Translations under genes and position numbers: made by a program | Assembly (NCBI GenBank): GCA_025267735.1 | Contig: CM046296.1 | Location: 18,812,464-18,876,463 of the forward strand | Direction of reading: 5' to 3' | Source of the DNA: Mactra quadrangularis | Taxonomy: Eukaryota; Mollusca; Bivalvia; Venerida; Mactridae | Length of the DNA: 64,000 nt | Notes under the pieces: generated by a model | What the model was told of the DNA's origin: nothing | Databases searched by the model: none | The model's input: the letters and a program-made list of their open reading frames with translations, nothing else | Part shown: in pieces, positions 35,893-47,880 of the stretch | How the letters are laid out: the number at the start of each line of letters is the position of its first letter | Position numbering within the stretch: the first letter of the stretch is position 1

Positions 35893-36757
35893 TCCTTTAT
35901 TGAATTATAATTGGCGGATTGTCAATTTAGTTGAGTAGGTTGCTACATAAACGTTTTGCTTATCCCGTAGAAGGAGTATGAAAGACTCGAAAGATGTAAA
36001 TGACCGGATTTAAGCATTTGATATATTTCACTTTGCTAAGAGCTTCTAGTTGCAGCTGTCGATATATGACTATAAATGTGTACCTCAATCAAGGGAGATA
36101 ATTTCTCCAGATACCCAATTCTATATTGTACAGGTTATTTCCCCTTATTCACAAAATTTGCCATTTTCAGTCAACTCTATAGTTTATAAGTATCATCACT
36201 GAAGGTGAACAAGAGTACTCTTGAGATGGTAATCACTTGTTTTAGAGGCCAAAATCATATTTTCAGTCATTAATTTAGATATCATAATTGTATTCCCACG
36301 TAGAAATGAAACCTTATTTCATCAACTAGCTATAGTAATGTTTTAGGTTATGACCTTTTTCAAGTTAAATATTTTCATCTACAGTTACTTAACTATTACA
36401 GTTCTGGTATATTATTTAAATAATTAGGGAAAGTCTATTTATTATAACAGTGCCCAGTAAGTACATACAAGTAATGTACATGTAATTACAAATGAAATTA
36501 TAAGCATTATGGCATTTAGACCATATAAGGTACATATATGCATTAATTAAACCAGTTTTAAAAGTTGACTGCATGAAACCTGATACTGGTTTGTCCAAAT
36601 ACTGGTTCAGTATTATCAAAATTTATACCTCAGTATTTTTTTCTTAATAAGCAATCATGGTTTACATTCATGCTCTCGTTTGATCATAACTCAGAATAAA
36701 ACTCAGCTTGGTCAGTTTGTATTTTAAACCTTATTGCATTGTCACATTTTGCTTGTG
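35893..36757. other. Intergenic, nothing recognised
   Basis: AT-rich sequence without a supportable gene or clear mobile element. Confidence 0.5.
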
Positions 36758-36960
36758 ATTATGGAGCAGAAGTCTAGTGTTTGGACACGAGCTTTTGATC
36801 AAGTGATCCCCGGTTCGAACACTCCAGGGGCACTGCTAAATTCCTTGAGCAGGAAGTTTATCTACAATTGCTATACTTCACCCAAGTATAAATGGGTACA
36901 TGCGAGGGTAGTATAATTTCTCTGCGCCAATAAGTCGGCTGCACTTAGCGGACATAGTAA
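36758..36960 (+). mobile_element. SINE family C, copy C1
   Basis: tRNA-like head (GGAGCAGAAGTCTAGTG; B box GGTTCGAACACTCC) followed by the body TTCCTTGAGCAGGAAGTTTA, CACCCAAGTATAAATGGGTA and AAGTCGGCTGCAC. The same order is found at 37853, and in reverse at 47720. Confidence 0.75.
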
Positions 36961-37036
36961 TACACCATTCTAGTAACTTCTATACGTCTTAATTCTATAA
37001 CTGTCCTGTTCAGTGTTAGTGCATTCTCTTCTAGTT

Positions 37037-37335
37037 CCGGCTAGCTCAGTCGGTAGCGCACATGTATACTGATCAAGGCATCGTAGGTTCGATTCCCGGG
37101 CGGTGCATACTTTCGTGGAGCTTGGTCATGAAATAATTTTCTACGGCCATTCTCCCTCATACCACTGATTCTAATTAATGTAGGGCAGTAGTCAGTCACT
37201 GACGGAAGTATGCGCCTAGTAGTTTGTTAACAGCTTAATTCAGAGATTTAGCCTATTCAGGAACAGTGAGTAGGTGGACTGACCGCCGTGATATAACCTA
37301 AATAATGTGTTGCTACGGCAACAAAACAAACAAAC
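37037..37335 (+). mobile_element. SINE family A, full-length reference copy
   Basis: tRNA-derived head with A box GGCTAGCTCAGTCGGTAGCG and B box GGTTCGATTCCCG, then a body with CATACTTTCGTGGAGCTTGG, CTACGGCCATTCTCCCTC, GACGGAAGTATGCGCCTAGT and GTGTTGCTACGGCAACAAAA, and an (AAAC)n tail. The A and B boxes would be the internal Pol III promoter. Confidence 0.88.
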
Positions 37336-37617
37336 GATTTTCCATTCTGATACTGAAGTACTAATACATCGACCTTATAGGAGTTACAGAAAACATCCAT
37401 CTCTCCTCATCAAAGTTTATCAGACAACTTTAAACTATAATTAAAGGGTTTTAAAAGTAATAGTTACAATTTAATGCTTGGTCTCACTTACGAAATATTA
37501 CATCTATTCAAATATCTGCACATAACTTAAACTGCAACTGTAACTTGAGTAAACTAGGCTTTAATTGAGATTCTGCCTCTGTTTTCTTACTTATTTTTTT
37601 TAAAATTTAGACTGGTG

Positions 37618-37752
37618 TAAGTCACTGACGAAAGTATGCGCTTAGTAGTTGGTTAACAGCTAAATCCAGAGATTTAGCCTTTCCAAGAACAGTGAGTAGG
37701 TTGACTGACCGTCGTTATATGACCTAAACAATGTGTTGCAACGACGTTAACC
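37618..37752 (+). mobile_element. SINE family A, 3' part
   Basis: It matches the 3' half of the copy at 37037 from GTCACTGACGAAAGTATGCG to GTGTTGCAACGACGTTAAC. The head is absent. Confidence 0.8.
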
Positions 37753-37852
37753 CCCCTACCCCCAACCAATTGGACCGGTGTTGTAGCGACAACATTGACA
37801 ACGACTCGTGACCTTTACCACTCCGGCTTCGTGGATATATACTGTGCTTATG

Positions 37853-38052
37853 CAGGAGCAGTGGTCTAGTGCTAGGACGCGCGCTTAAGGATCGATATGT
37901 TCCGGGTCCAAACTCCACTAAAGCGTTGCTTACTTCCTTGAGCAAGAAATTTACCTACAGTTGTTCCACTCCACCCAGATTTAATGGACAGTGTAAGGGA
38001 CCACCAGTCTGAAGGTGGTTTTAATGATCATGGTTTATCGTACAAAATTGTT
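37853..38052 (+). mobile_element. SINE family C, copy C2
   Basis: Head AGGAGCAGTGGTCTAGTGCT, AGGACGCGCGCTT, a degenerate B box, then TTCCTTGAGCAAGAAATTTAC and CCACTCCACCCAGATTTAAT. It follows the family A fragment by 100 bp. Confidence 0.75.
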
Positions 38053-41000
38053 AAGTCCGCTGCACATGTATATAAAAGCAGACCTTACACCGCACTTTAA
38101 ATCTTTTAACGTTTAAAAGAAATGCTTAAAGTTACGACTGGGATCAATGTTTTCCATCCTTGTAATAGACTTGATTCCTGGTTAAATTAGAATGTTGAAA
38201 TAAGATAAAACAGCCCCAACGAGTGGACGTTATTTAAAGATATTTGCGTAAAATATTAAGTATAGCATGAAAAAATTATATATTCCTACCCACAGGCGGA
38301 CGGCACGACCCAAATCAAAACAATATATGAAGTGTGTTTGATTCGGAACCATGCCAACCGCTTGTGTTTTTGTCACTACAGTGTAACTTAGTTTGGATAC
38401 AAAATATGAACAGGAAAATGTTTCGGCTTATTTGTGAAGAGTAATTAGGAATTTAAGAAGAATTCACTTTTAAAGATATAGGATTAAACATTTTGCTTTA
38501 AGATGTTAATGAAATTATCCGTAGTTAAATTTAAGCCTACAGTCAAATACATTTGTCCACCAGTAAACATGCATGAAATGCAAACTTTTAAAGATGTAAA
38601 ATATTAAACTTTGTCGTTTGGTAATTGCGCATTTCTCCTTTTTATACAAAACTGCGGCATACAATACGCTGCAGCACACAATTCTATGAATTTGTTAAAC
38701 ATTTAATACATTCTAAACACACATTTTGTTACCAGGTGTCGCCATAGTTGCAGATTTAAAATCATTTAATACCATATAATATTTTAATATTACCATAAAT
38801 CAACATTTGACAAATTAAATTTTCAAAACTGTCTTTTTCATTAACTATCCACCAAATTGAATATTAACTACCTAATTGCCTCCTCTAACCGGGCCTCAGT
38901 CGGCAAAACCAGACTTCAATTAAAAGTGTACAGTTACACCTTAAATAGCAATATTGTGCAGTTTTTCTTTTGTATGTATGTCAAACTCAACATCTGCGTG
39001 AATATAAGACATTTAGATAATGTATTAATGTGTCTCCTCCGTGTTATACTGTCATAAAATATTATCTGTCACAGTCCAGGTCAAAGTAATGCAGTATACT
39101 AACAATTTATTCAGTTACACAAGTATGGACCTTTTGTTCTTTTTTGTAATATCATACACTTTGGGTTCTGTTCTTTCGGCTACATAATATAAATTGACTA
39201 CACCTTTCATTTGATTCTTTTTACTCAACATTATAGGGCAAACAATTACATAATACAAGTATCAAGGATCTTGGCATTTCCTATCATATTAAATCTCTTG
39301 AATCGTGCACATAGTTTGGTAACTAAGACCCGCTCTCGTCCTATCAACATTTTTAACTTTCCGCCACGAGTAAAAATATTAGTTGCAATATTAACTTTTG
39401 GAATGAGTTTTTGGAATAAATTATAAAAATATCGAGGTCAAAGCATTGACTATGTGATTTTTACTTTGGTCTTTTAGAAATGCATTCCTGGTTTGATCCC
39501 TGAATGTGATACATGGTAGGTCTAAACCTTAATAAACATCTGACAAGAATGTTCAATTAACTTCTTATAAGGATATATTGTCAGCTCAGTTCGGATGGGT
39601 TAGGCCATGCAAAATTGGAATTTTGTTAAGCGTCAATTCAAGTTTGACAAACCTTGGTACCTATTCACTAAAACACACAAACCGATAACAAAAAAATCCA
39701 CATGTCCATCTTAGCTAGTATTCACACAAATAAGTACTTGATAGTATATGAATGTTTATGACATTAATCTGAGATTGAAGTATTTCTATAAAAAAGCATA
39801 AATAAAATACACATGCACATTTTATTAATCAAATACACAAAATCAAGGAACTATCAGTATTTTCTGAGAAAAATCAGTTATTGAATCCCAGAACATCAGA
39901 ATGATTTAAGAAAATTTCACCTACAATTTTTTCTTTTGGATTGAGGACTCTAAAACCTACGCGCACGAGGACGCTTAACAAAATTCCGGTATGGCATGGC
40001 CTTGGGCATTATCAAAAAAAAAACTGCGTTCAAGAACGCTGAAAGAGTGAGCCAGTAGCCGTTAATTTCTGAAATAATAATGTTAAATAAAATGGAATGT
40101 AAATAAACAAGCAGCTACATATACGTGATAAGGAAGCTTTAGAAAGGCATATCAGTTAAAGGTCATGCCCACTATAACGTATATAAAGCATACGTTCTAG
40201 TGGGTCATTTCTCTTCATGAAGTTCAAATGTTTGATTAAGTTAAGGTACATGTATTGTGCATTAAGAAATCAAGCTATTACCCTAAGTTTCTTCAAAAAT
40301 CAAAACCGGAAGTAGCACTTCGTCAACTCACATTATTATACTTAAATGAAGAATACAAAAACTGATTATTTATTCTTTCATATCTAGACTCTACTCAAAC
40401 GAAATGATATTCAATGCATCATGCATATTTTAAAGAGAGCACACACTTAACACTGTGTTATGAGAGTTTTTCAGCCACCTCCTCATAGCAAGTTTAAGAA
40501 AAACAAACCTCAAAAACATTCATTTCTCAACACGAGCATTACTCAAACATTTAGCTTGCCTACAATTTTCAATACCTAATTTTTCTTCTCTTCTCAAAAT
40601 GTCGTTTTTTAGTCTAGCGCTGGTAATATATAATGTCACGTCTATCCACTTGAAAGTCCCCGACATTTTAAACAATTTATACCCATACTGGGATAAGTTA
40701 TGCACCCAAAAAACTTTCGAAGTCTCAAGTTTCAAGTTTATAAATTACTGACCTGCATTAGATATGCAGTTGATTATACAAACGTTGGATTATGCACAGA
40801 CTAGAGGGTTTCATTAAATTTTGTATAAATGTTATTTAAATACTCGGGTATTAAGGTTACATTGCGTGAGAAATCAGATTAAGTCAGCGACCCTAGGTCG
40901 ACAGACACCCGCCACAAACGCCTTTAAAGCATTTAGGCCGACTTTAAATTTGTTAAAATTGAATAAAATGTGATTCGTCTCAAATTAAAGTCATGTTATG

Positions 41001-43114
41001 CAAGAAAAAATCCTCAAAACATTGAAATCATTGAATCTATAGTGAGGCCATATTGCATTTGTTTATTGTGTCAATGTCTGCTTGCGAAGTGGCGAGTAGA
41101 ACTTAGTTTTTTTTATCTGATATTTGCAGTAAATCATCACACTGAGCAGATAATTTTAATGTATTAAACTTGAAAGACCATGCTCTTAGTCGCACTGCGC
41201 ATATATATCTTTGTACTTTCCTAACCGTGTTAGGTTATCTTGATGTACCATTATATTGTATAATAAGGTATTCTGGGAAAACTCATGTTTTAATAAAATT
41301 GAAATAATATTCTTCATAATTATCCATGAAAAAAGTACCAAAGAGCTTATCAGAGTAAATTCCAATTCATAGCCGTACATAAATACTGGTATCTCCTTCT
41401 ATCGACCATGGATATAGAAATAAGGTATCGAGTATTTAAATCAGGAGATAACGTATGCACCACTGACAGTTGCATGAAACACTACAGTATTAAACATAAT
41501 TTTTATTATATCTAAATTCTCGTAAAAAATCAACAATTGGATAATTATCCCTAAAGGTTATAAAAATGTAAATCAATTGTTCACAAAGATTCGTCCCCAA
41601 ACCTTTTTCAAAACCCCAAAATATGGTAGCTAAGAATCTTGAGATGAGTCTGATATGAAAATAGGATTCGTCCCTAAATTTTGGTACGAAAATTAAGGGA
41701 CGAATCCATTTGTGAAAAAGGTTTCGTCCAAAAACTTCTCGTTACCAAACAAATGCGATTGAAACTTCTTATTTGTTAAAAGCTCAATATATAAATACAG
41801 AAACGAACTGCATGTTGATTTAACCGAAATGACGTTTGTGTCATACAAAGGTACCAACGAGCCATCTAAACAATTTATTCAGCACGTTTAGGAACTCTAG
41901 AGAATGTTAAGTCACGTAATGATTGGCCATCAGGACCTTTGCATTTACATGTGTAGCCGGCTTCATCCCAAACTGAAGGTCATGTTTTCAAACAAGAAAA
42001 ATGCCACGAAAAAAACTCTCAGGAAACTTGATATCTATTTCCACTGTTACTCCAAGACAAATAAAAAACATAAATTAAATGAACGGTTCATCGGTAACCA
42101 TGGTAATTTACGTTAATTTCAGTAATTTCATGCTCGCGCTCTTTAATGCTAATGAACCAATCATGCCATTTTACCACAAGGCAAATAAACAGTTTCACGA
42201 TTCAACATCATTAAAGATAGTTCCTCTTGGAAACCACGTGACATGGTTCTCAATTTAAAACATGTCTCAACCAACTGTCGTACGCTCTACCATGTTTAAT
42301 ATACTTAAACAACCATGTATTAATATGTCAGCTTTGAGACAAGCACAAATTGCCAACTTTAGCTTATTATTTTTGACCTGGCATAGAGAATTAGGGACTT
42401 TAATCAGTTATCTTTCTCCGATAAAATCTGTAGCAGTCCAATTGGCAAGTAGGTCCTTACAGTTGGAATCCTCGGATTTTATCATTGAATTCCTATGTAA
42501 GGATGACAAAATATTTCATCTAATATCTTTCTTGTTAATTAGGATATTTACAGAAAAGATAAAATTTAGATAGTTCTTTACCCTAAAATTACTTGACTTC
42601 AATTAAGAAAAAAATGATTTACAAAAAAGTCATTTAAGATTTATTTTGGCAAATTGACATTGAAAAGTAAGAGTAAAATCCGAGTAATCCAACTAATTGG
42701 GCCAACCTATTTGAAGAGTATGCAAAGGAACTATCTGACTAAGGTCCCTTATACCATTCGAGTTATTCCTATTAAATCAGAAAGTTAACAGTCTTGATAT
42801 TTATTGGCTTACATGTGTTATGTACATAATGCATGTAATTGATCACACATAAGACAATGAGTTCGGAATTCACAGGTTTTCGGATTTTCTAACAGTATTT
42901 TTATTTGGATGACCATAATTTGATCATTTAAGCTCTGGATTTCTTAGTAATATGAGACAAGCATTGTAACTGTGAAAAGTTTCTCATGATGTGATTTTAT
43001 ATTTTAGTGTCTGTGTGAAGTTAGCTGACTACCTGACTAAGTCTAGTTGACTGACAGACTAACTTTCATTTAGGTAGGTTTGAGTTGGTACTTTAAGTAT
43101 AAACGACCTCTGTT
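38053..43114. other. Intergenic, no gene seen
   Basis: About 5 kb of AT-rich sequence. A hairpin, CCCACTATAACGTAT against the complement near ACGTTCTAGTGGG, spans about 40167-40205. A nested inverted repeat, GGATTCGTCCCTAAATTTTG against the complement, spans about 41667-41709 with related GATTCGTCC blocks on either side. The 103-codon ORF at 42262 has no recognisable domain. Confidence 0.5.
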
Positions 43115-43518
43115 TAGAGCTGTCATTGATTGGGCTCAAAGCGTATCGACGATATCGATATATCGAGAAATTTATATCGACGATACACCGATATGTATCG
43201 ATAACTTCTCCGCAGTACTATACAGACCATTTATGTTGTCATAAACTCATAATAGATTTATTTTTGTCATGACTGTTATACCTTCTGTCGACTAGCGCTA
43301 TTTCCTCAATGGGGGCACCGTCAATGTTTAAGACCTATCAGTTAATATTAGAACAGCGCACCTGTTTCCGCTTTCGATAGAAGATTCGTCTCATAAATTT
43401 GACTCTTAAGACTAACTTTTATTTACTACCTATATAGGATTTTTTATCGATATTTCAAAATTCATATCGATTATTAATCGACGATACAGCGATATCGTTG
43501 GAATCGATGCAGGCTCTA
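43115..43518. mobile_element. hAT-like MITE, ATCGAT-rich
   Basis: TAGAGCTGTCATTGATTGG at the left pairs with GAATCGATGCAGGCTCTA at the right. The flanks CCTCTGTT and CCACTGGT agree at 6 of 8 positions, a plausible old 8-bp target duplication. The interior is full of ATATCGAT-type subterminal repeats. Confidence 0.65.
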
Positions 43519-44327
43519 CCACTGGTATCTGTTCAGCTGAAGGTACATGTAGTCAGTTAACTTTGCGAAGTCTTCCATATTTACAGGTATGACTTTTCTA
43601 CAATATCACTATTAGTGACTGTCACACAATTTATTGTTTTAAAATGTTTTACTTTTTGTCAGAATACTGTACTTTGAATTTTTGAACACTCAAGTAACTT
43701 CTTCCACAATTTTTGCTTCACTTTTTCCTTAATATGAAGACAGAAATTCAAAATACGAGTGTCATATGAGGATAAGGTATTTCGTAAAAAAACTATGACA
43801 TTCAAAATTCAAAATATTTTATTTCAGACTGTTACATAAGAAGAGTGCATCGTTATAGATGGTATGTCAAAAATAAGGAAATTTTCATTCTGCATTTAAA
43901 GGTTCTTCTTACACTTTGAAAAGCAAATACGGTAAGTTCAGTCATAAGGACCTTAAAAACGATGGTCTTAATATTTGAAAGGTCTAAATACGAGTATAAG
44001 GGTCATTTTTGTTCTCAAAATGAGTACATGTATATGAGATTTACAGATCGTCAAAAACGCCTGAATTTGCAAAATCCAGAGTGTTCTTTATAGCAGAAAT
44101 TTTCTGTATTTAAAAAAACCGTATTAATCTAACAACAAAAACAACTCTTACTAGCTTTGATAGGGTCACTTGAAATATTGTACCCCTCGTTAGTTTCATT
44201 GAGATGCTTAAAATTATGTTACTGTCTATAAACATAGTTAGTCGTAATGTAAGGAGCTTTAGGCCACGACAAGTTGATCATAATGTTCTATGGATTAGCT
44301 CGCCCCATAATTTTGACGGTTTTTACA

Positions 44328-45374
44328 ACAAGAGCTGTCAGAGGAGACAGCATGCTCGACTTAGTAAGGGTTTGTCACAGGAGATGTGGTTGATGATAAG
44401 GAACATACATATTTTAAAATTTGAAAATATAACCATAACAAATTCAAAGAAAAAAAAATAAAATAGAAAACTATAATTTCAAGGGGGATAACTCTGAAAA
44501 AATGTATAAGGAGTTATGAATCTTGTCACATGAGATGTGGTTGATAATAAGGAACATATATCTAAAGTTTGAAGTCAATACCTGAAGAAATAAAACAGTT
44601 GCAGTAAAAACAAACATTTTTTAAAGAAAACTCTAATTTCAAGGGGAGATAATTCTGAAAAAAAATATATTTGGAGTTATGAACCTTGTCACATGAGATG
44701 TGGTTGATGATAAGGAACATATATTTAAAGTCAATACCTAAAGAAATAAAACAGTTGCAGTAAAAACAAATATTTATTAAAGAAAACTATAAGTTCAAGG
44801 GGAATAACTTTGAAAATAATGTATACGGAGTTATGAACCTTGTCACATGAGATGTGGTTGATAATAAGGAACATAAATTTAAAGTTTGAAATCAATACCT
44901 AAAGAAATAAAACAGTTGCAGTAAAAACAAACATTTTTTAAAGAAAACTCTAAGTTCAAGGGGAGATAATTCTGAAAAAATGCATTCGGAGTTATGGACC
45001 ATGTCACATGAGATGTGGTTGATAGAAAGGAACATATATTTAAAGTTTGAAGTTAATATCTTAAGAAATAACAAAGATACAGAAGAAAGTATTTTACTGC
45101 ACAAAAACTTTAATCTGTGCACAAAAACTTCAATCAGTTCAAGGGGAGATAATTCTTGAAAAAAATGTGTTTGGAGTTATGGACCTTGTCACATGAGATG
45201 TGGTTGATAGTAAGGAACATATATTTAAAGTTTGAAGTTAATATCTTAAGAAATAACAAAGATATAGAAGAAAGTATTTTACTGCACAAAAACTTTAATC
45301 AGAAGTGTGGACGCGGACGCCGACAACGGGGCGAGTAGGAGAGCTCTACATTACTTCGTAAAGTCGAGCTAAAA
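44328..45374 (+). mobile_element. Non-autonomous element with internal tandem units, copy 2 (6 units)
   Basis: It has the same ends as the copy at 19998 (ACAAGAGCTGTCAGAGGAGA; CTTCGTAAAGTCGAGCTAAA), and the same strand, but six internal units with anchors at 44374, 44524, 44698, 44842, 45003 and 45188 (spacing 144-185 bp). The last part duplicates the ACTGCACAAAAACTT segment. Short ORFs here, such as 45156-45338, are repeat-encoded. Confidence 0.85.
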
Positions 45375-47719
45375 ATATATTTTTATTTCCTCGCTCGCTC
45401 ATAAAAATTATGTCAAACCACCATTAAAAGCAACTGAATTAAGATTTTTTTCTTCGCTCGCACGACCCATCCCCCCAAAAAAATCCGTAGAACACATAAT
45501 CAACTCTGGTTTTAATGAAATCAATTATATAGTACAGCTCCATAGTATGGACTGTGTTTCGACAAACTGTCTTACCGCAGTAAGTTAATATTGAATATGA
45601 ACAGTCAGGATCACATGTTGGAGATATTTGTTTAAAAGTTATACAAAACAGTACATGTATTATTTCTAGGTACATGTAGAACCTATTAAGACTTCCAAAC
45701 GAACAGCATATTGAACAAACTTCATTCCTATATTACCAAGGAAAACCTGACTTATTGCACTTAATGTACAAGGGTAAAATAAACAATTACTATGTTTGTA
45801 AGTTTGTATATTATGTCACAAACATAGGGACGCCCTTCAATTTGAAGCAGAGCGCATGATAACATGCACTATTACATAGGACAATACTCAACTGTTATCA
45901 AGTCAATGGATAGTATTATAAGTAAGCTTATATGACACTTGTATATTTTATATTTTTGATCCGCACATTTTCTTCAAATCATTTTTCCGTGATATTGGTT
46001 ACTGTCAATAAGCCACATTTCATCGTTACTTAAATTGTCGTTTGACGTTTCCGCATTATACCAGAAGATATTAATATTGAACTAGAACAGAACAGAACAG
46101 ATAAGATCGATCAGATTTGGTGATATCAGATCAGGGTGTGAGTACTTCAGAAGTACCAGTTTTATTAGAAATTTGAAAAAAAACCTTAAGAATATCGTAT
46201 TACTATATTGCTGATTCTAAAGTCTTAATGCATGTTTTCTGTAAAAACTACTTTGAAATACTCAAACTGTCAATGATTGATTAATCTCCCTTGGATCAGA
46301 CATACATGTACAGGGTAACCTAAGTACACTGAATAATGAATAAGAACTCCGAACACTGAGCTTTAAGCCGAAGATATACTTCAAATTTACAGGTTACTGG
46401 ACTTTTATACATGGAGATGCAGCACAGTGACGCTTTTCACAAAAACTCTTACGATAAAAATCACCGTAAATCAAAAACAAGAAACACAATTAATACGGTC
46501 ATCATTATATATATACCAATCAACTCCACATTTAATTGAATGATGTAGAATAGTGTATACCTTTTAAATATAATCATATATTGTCATAGTTATATTTATT
46601 ATCCTCCTGACTTCAAATAGCAATATTATGAAATTAACTAACGATAACTTTATTCGTATTTGTTTTGTGAAAAGATGCACAAATATCAAAAGTGCGGCAC
46701 ATAAACACATTCCGTGACATGAAAATCAGCGGGTTTTTCATGTATTAATATTCACTTATATATTTTGGTCTTAGTTCAAGTATTTTGTCAAGTTACTAGA
46801 ACTCCAAATGTACCAGAATGCTTGACTTATTTACAAACAAAATACATGTATTTGTTAGGACCAGTTAGTGCAAAATCTTCGAAAAGGAAAAGCATAATAG
46901 ACCAGTAAAATTCTCTATTACAGTCAATATACATTGTCTTGTTTTTTCATGAGTTTATTCAAACAACATAGAGAGAGAGACCGATTCAGTACAATAAACT
47001 CAAAATATGTAGAAAATATTCCAAATATGTGATCCACGACCTTTCTATTGCTTTCATATTCCGTAATAACTCAATATAGAATTATATCAGAACTTTGTAA
47101 CATTAGTTCATCAATCTAAGACAGTCTTGTACTTATTTCTACCAAAGTCAGCATGAAGTTTGTACCAACCTCTCATTTAAAATCAGGAATATAAGAGACC
47201 AGTTAACCTCAGGTTCAAAGTTAATCAGAGATCCTGACAGAAACAAATTGCGGCTGACTCTATGGTCTGGCCTCGGGCCTACGTCTCCAAAATAATAGAA
47301 ACATCAATAAAAAGTAATTTTCTATTCACGCCAGAAGTATGATGTTTGTAGTGTAACTCATATTTTCCTATCAGTAGAGAGATTGTCGCCGTTGTGTGTA
47401 TAGAAGATTTATTCTCCATGGTTTGAGACGAACAGATTTCGCTTTGGTGGTAAGGTGCTGTTCTTGTTAGTGAAGCTAACTGGGCTTAAGCACCACTCGT
47501 GCTAGACATTCGCTTTGTTATTTTAAATTAACATAGATAACAAGTATGGAAGCTTTAACGTGAAAGACAGTGCTTGTTAAAGTTAAAAGCAAATGTTAAA
47601 GCAATGGTTTTTGAAGTCTATTTTTAATGTCACTATTCAGTCGACTCTTGACATTAACTTCCCTGATCATCGAGTCACACACCAACTGTTAACATACGGC
47701 GCAGATTGCAGCCACAGCA
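45375..47719. other. Intergenic, no gene seen
   Basis: AT-rich sequence without recognised genes. It includes a short CAGAACAGAACAGA simple repeat near 46085. Confidence 0.5.
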
Positions 47720-47880
47720 TACAGTGCATGACCCCAAACAGGTACCCATTTACATCTGGGTGGAGTGAAGCAATCGCAGGTAAATTTCTTGCTCAAGGAA
47801 ATTAGCAGTGTCCCTAGTGGGATTCGAACCTACGACCTCCCGATCCCTAAGCGCGCGTCCCACTGGAATACTGCGTCTAT
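47720..47880 (-). mobile_element. SINE family C, copy C3
   Basis: Minus strand: the complement gives a head with CAGTGGGACGCGCGCTTA, a B box GTAGGTTCGAATCCCAC, then TTCCTTGAGCAAGAAATTTAC and CACCCAGATGTAAATGGGTA. It is the best preserved family C copy. Confidence 0.8.

Noticed and set aside
37037..37107. Candidate tRNA gene (A and B boxes present)
   Set aside because: The cloverleaf is imperfect and the sequence continues into a SINE body repeated elsewhere in the window; the same holds for the heads at 52353, 47820 and 30830.
42262..42573. 103-codon plus-strand ORF
   Set aside because: Its length is within chance expectation for 64 kb; no signal peptide, domain or exon context was seen.
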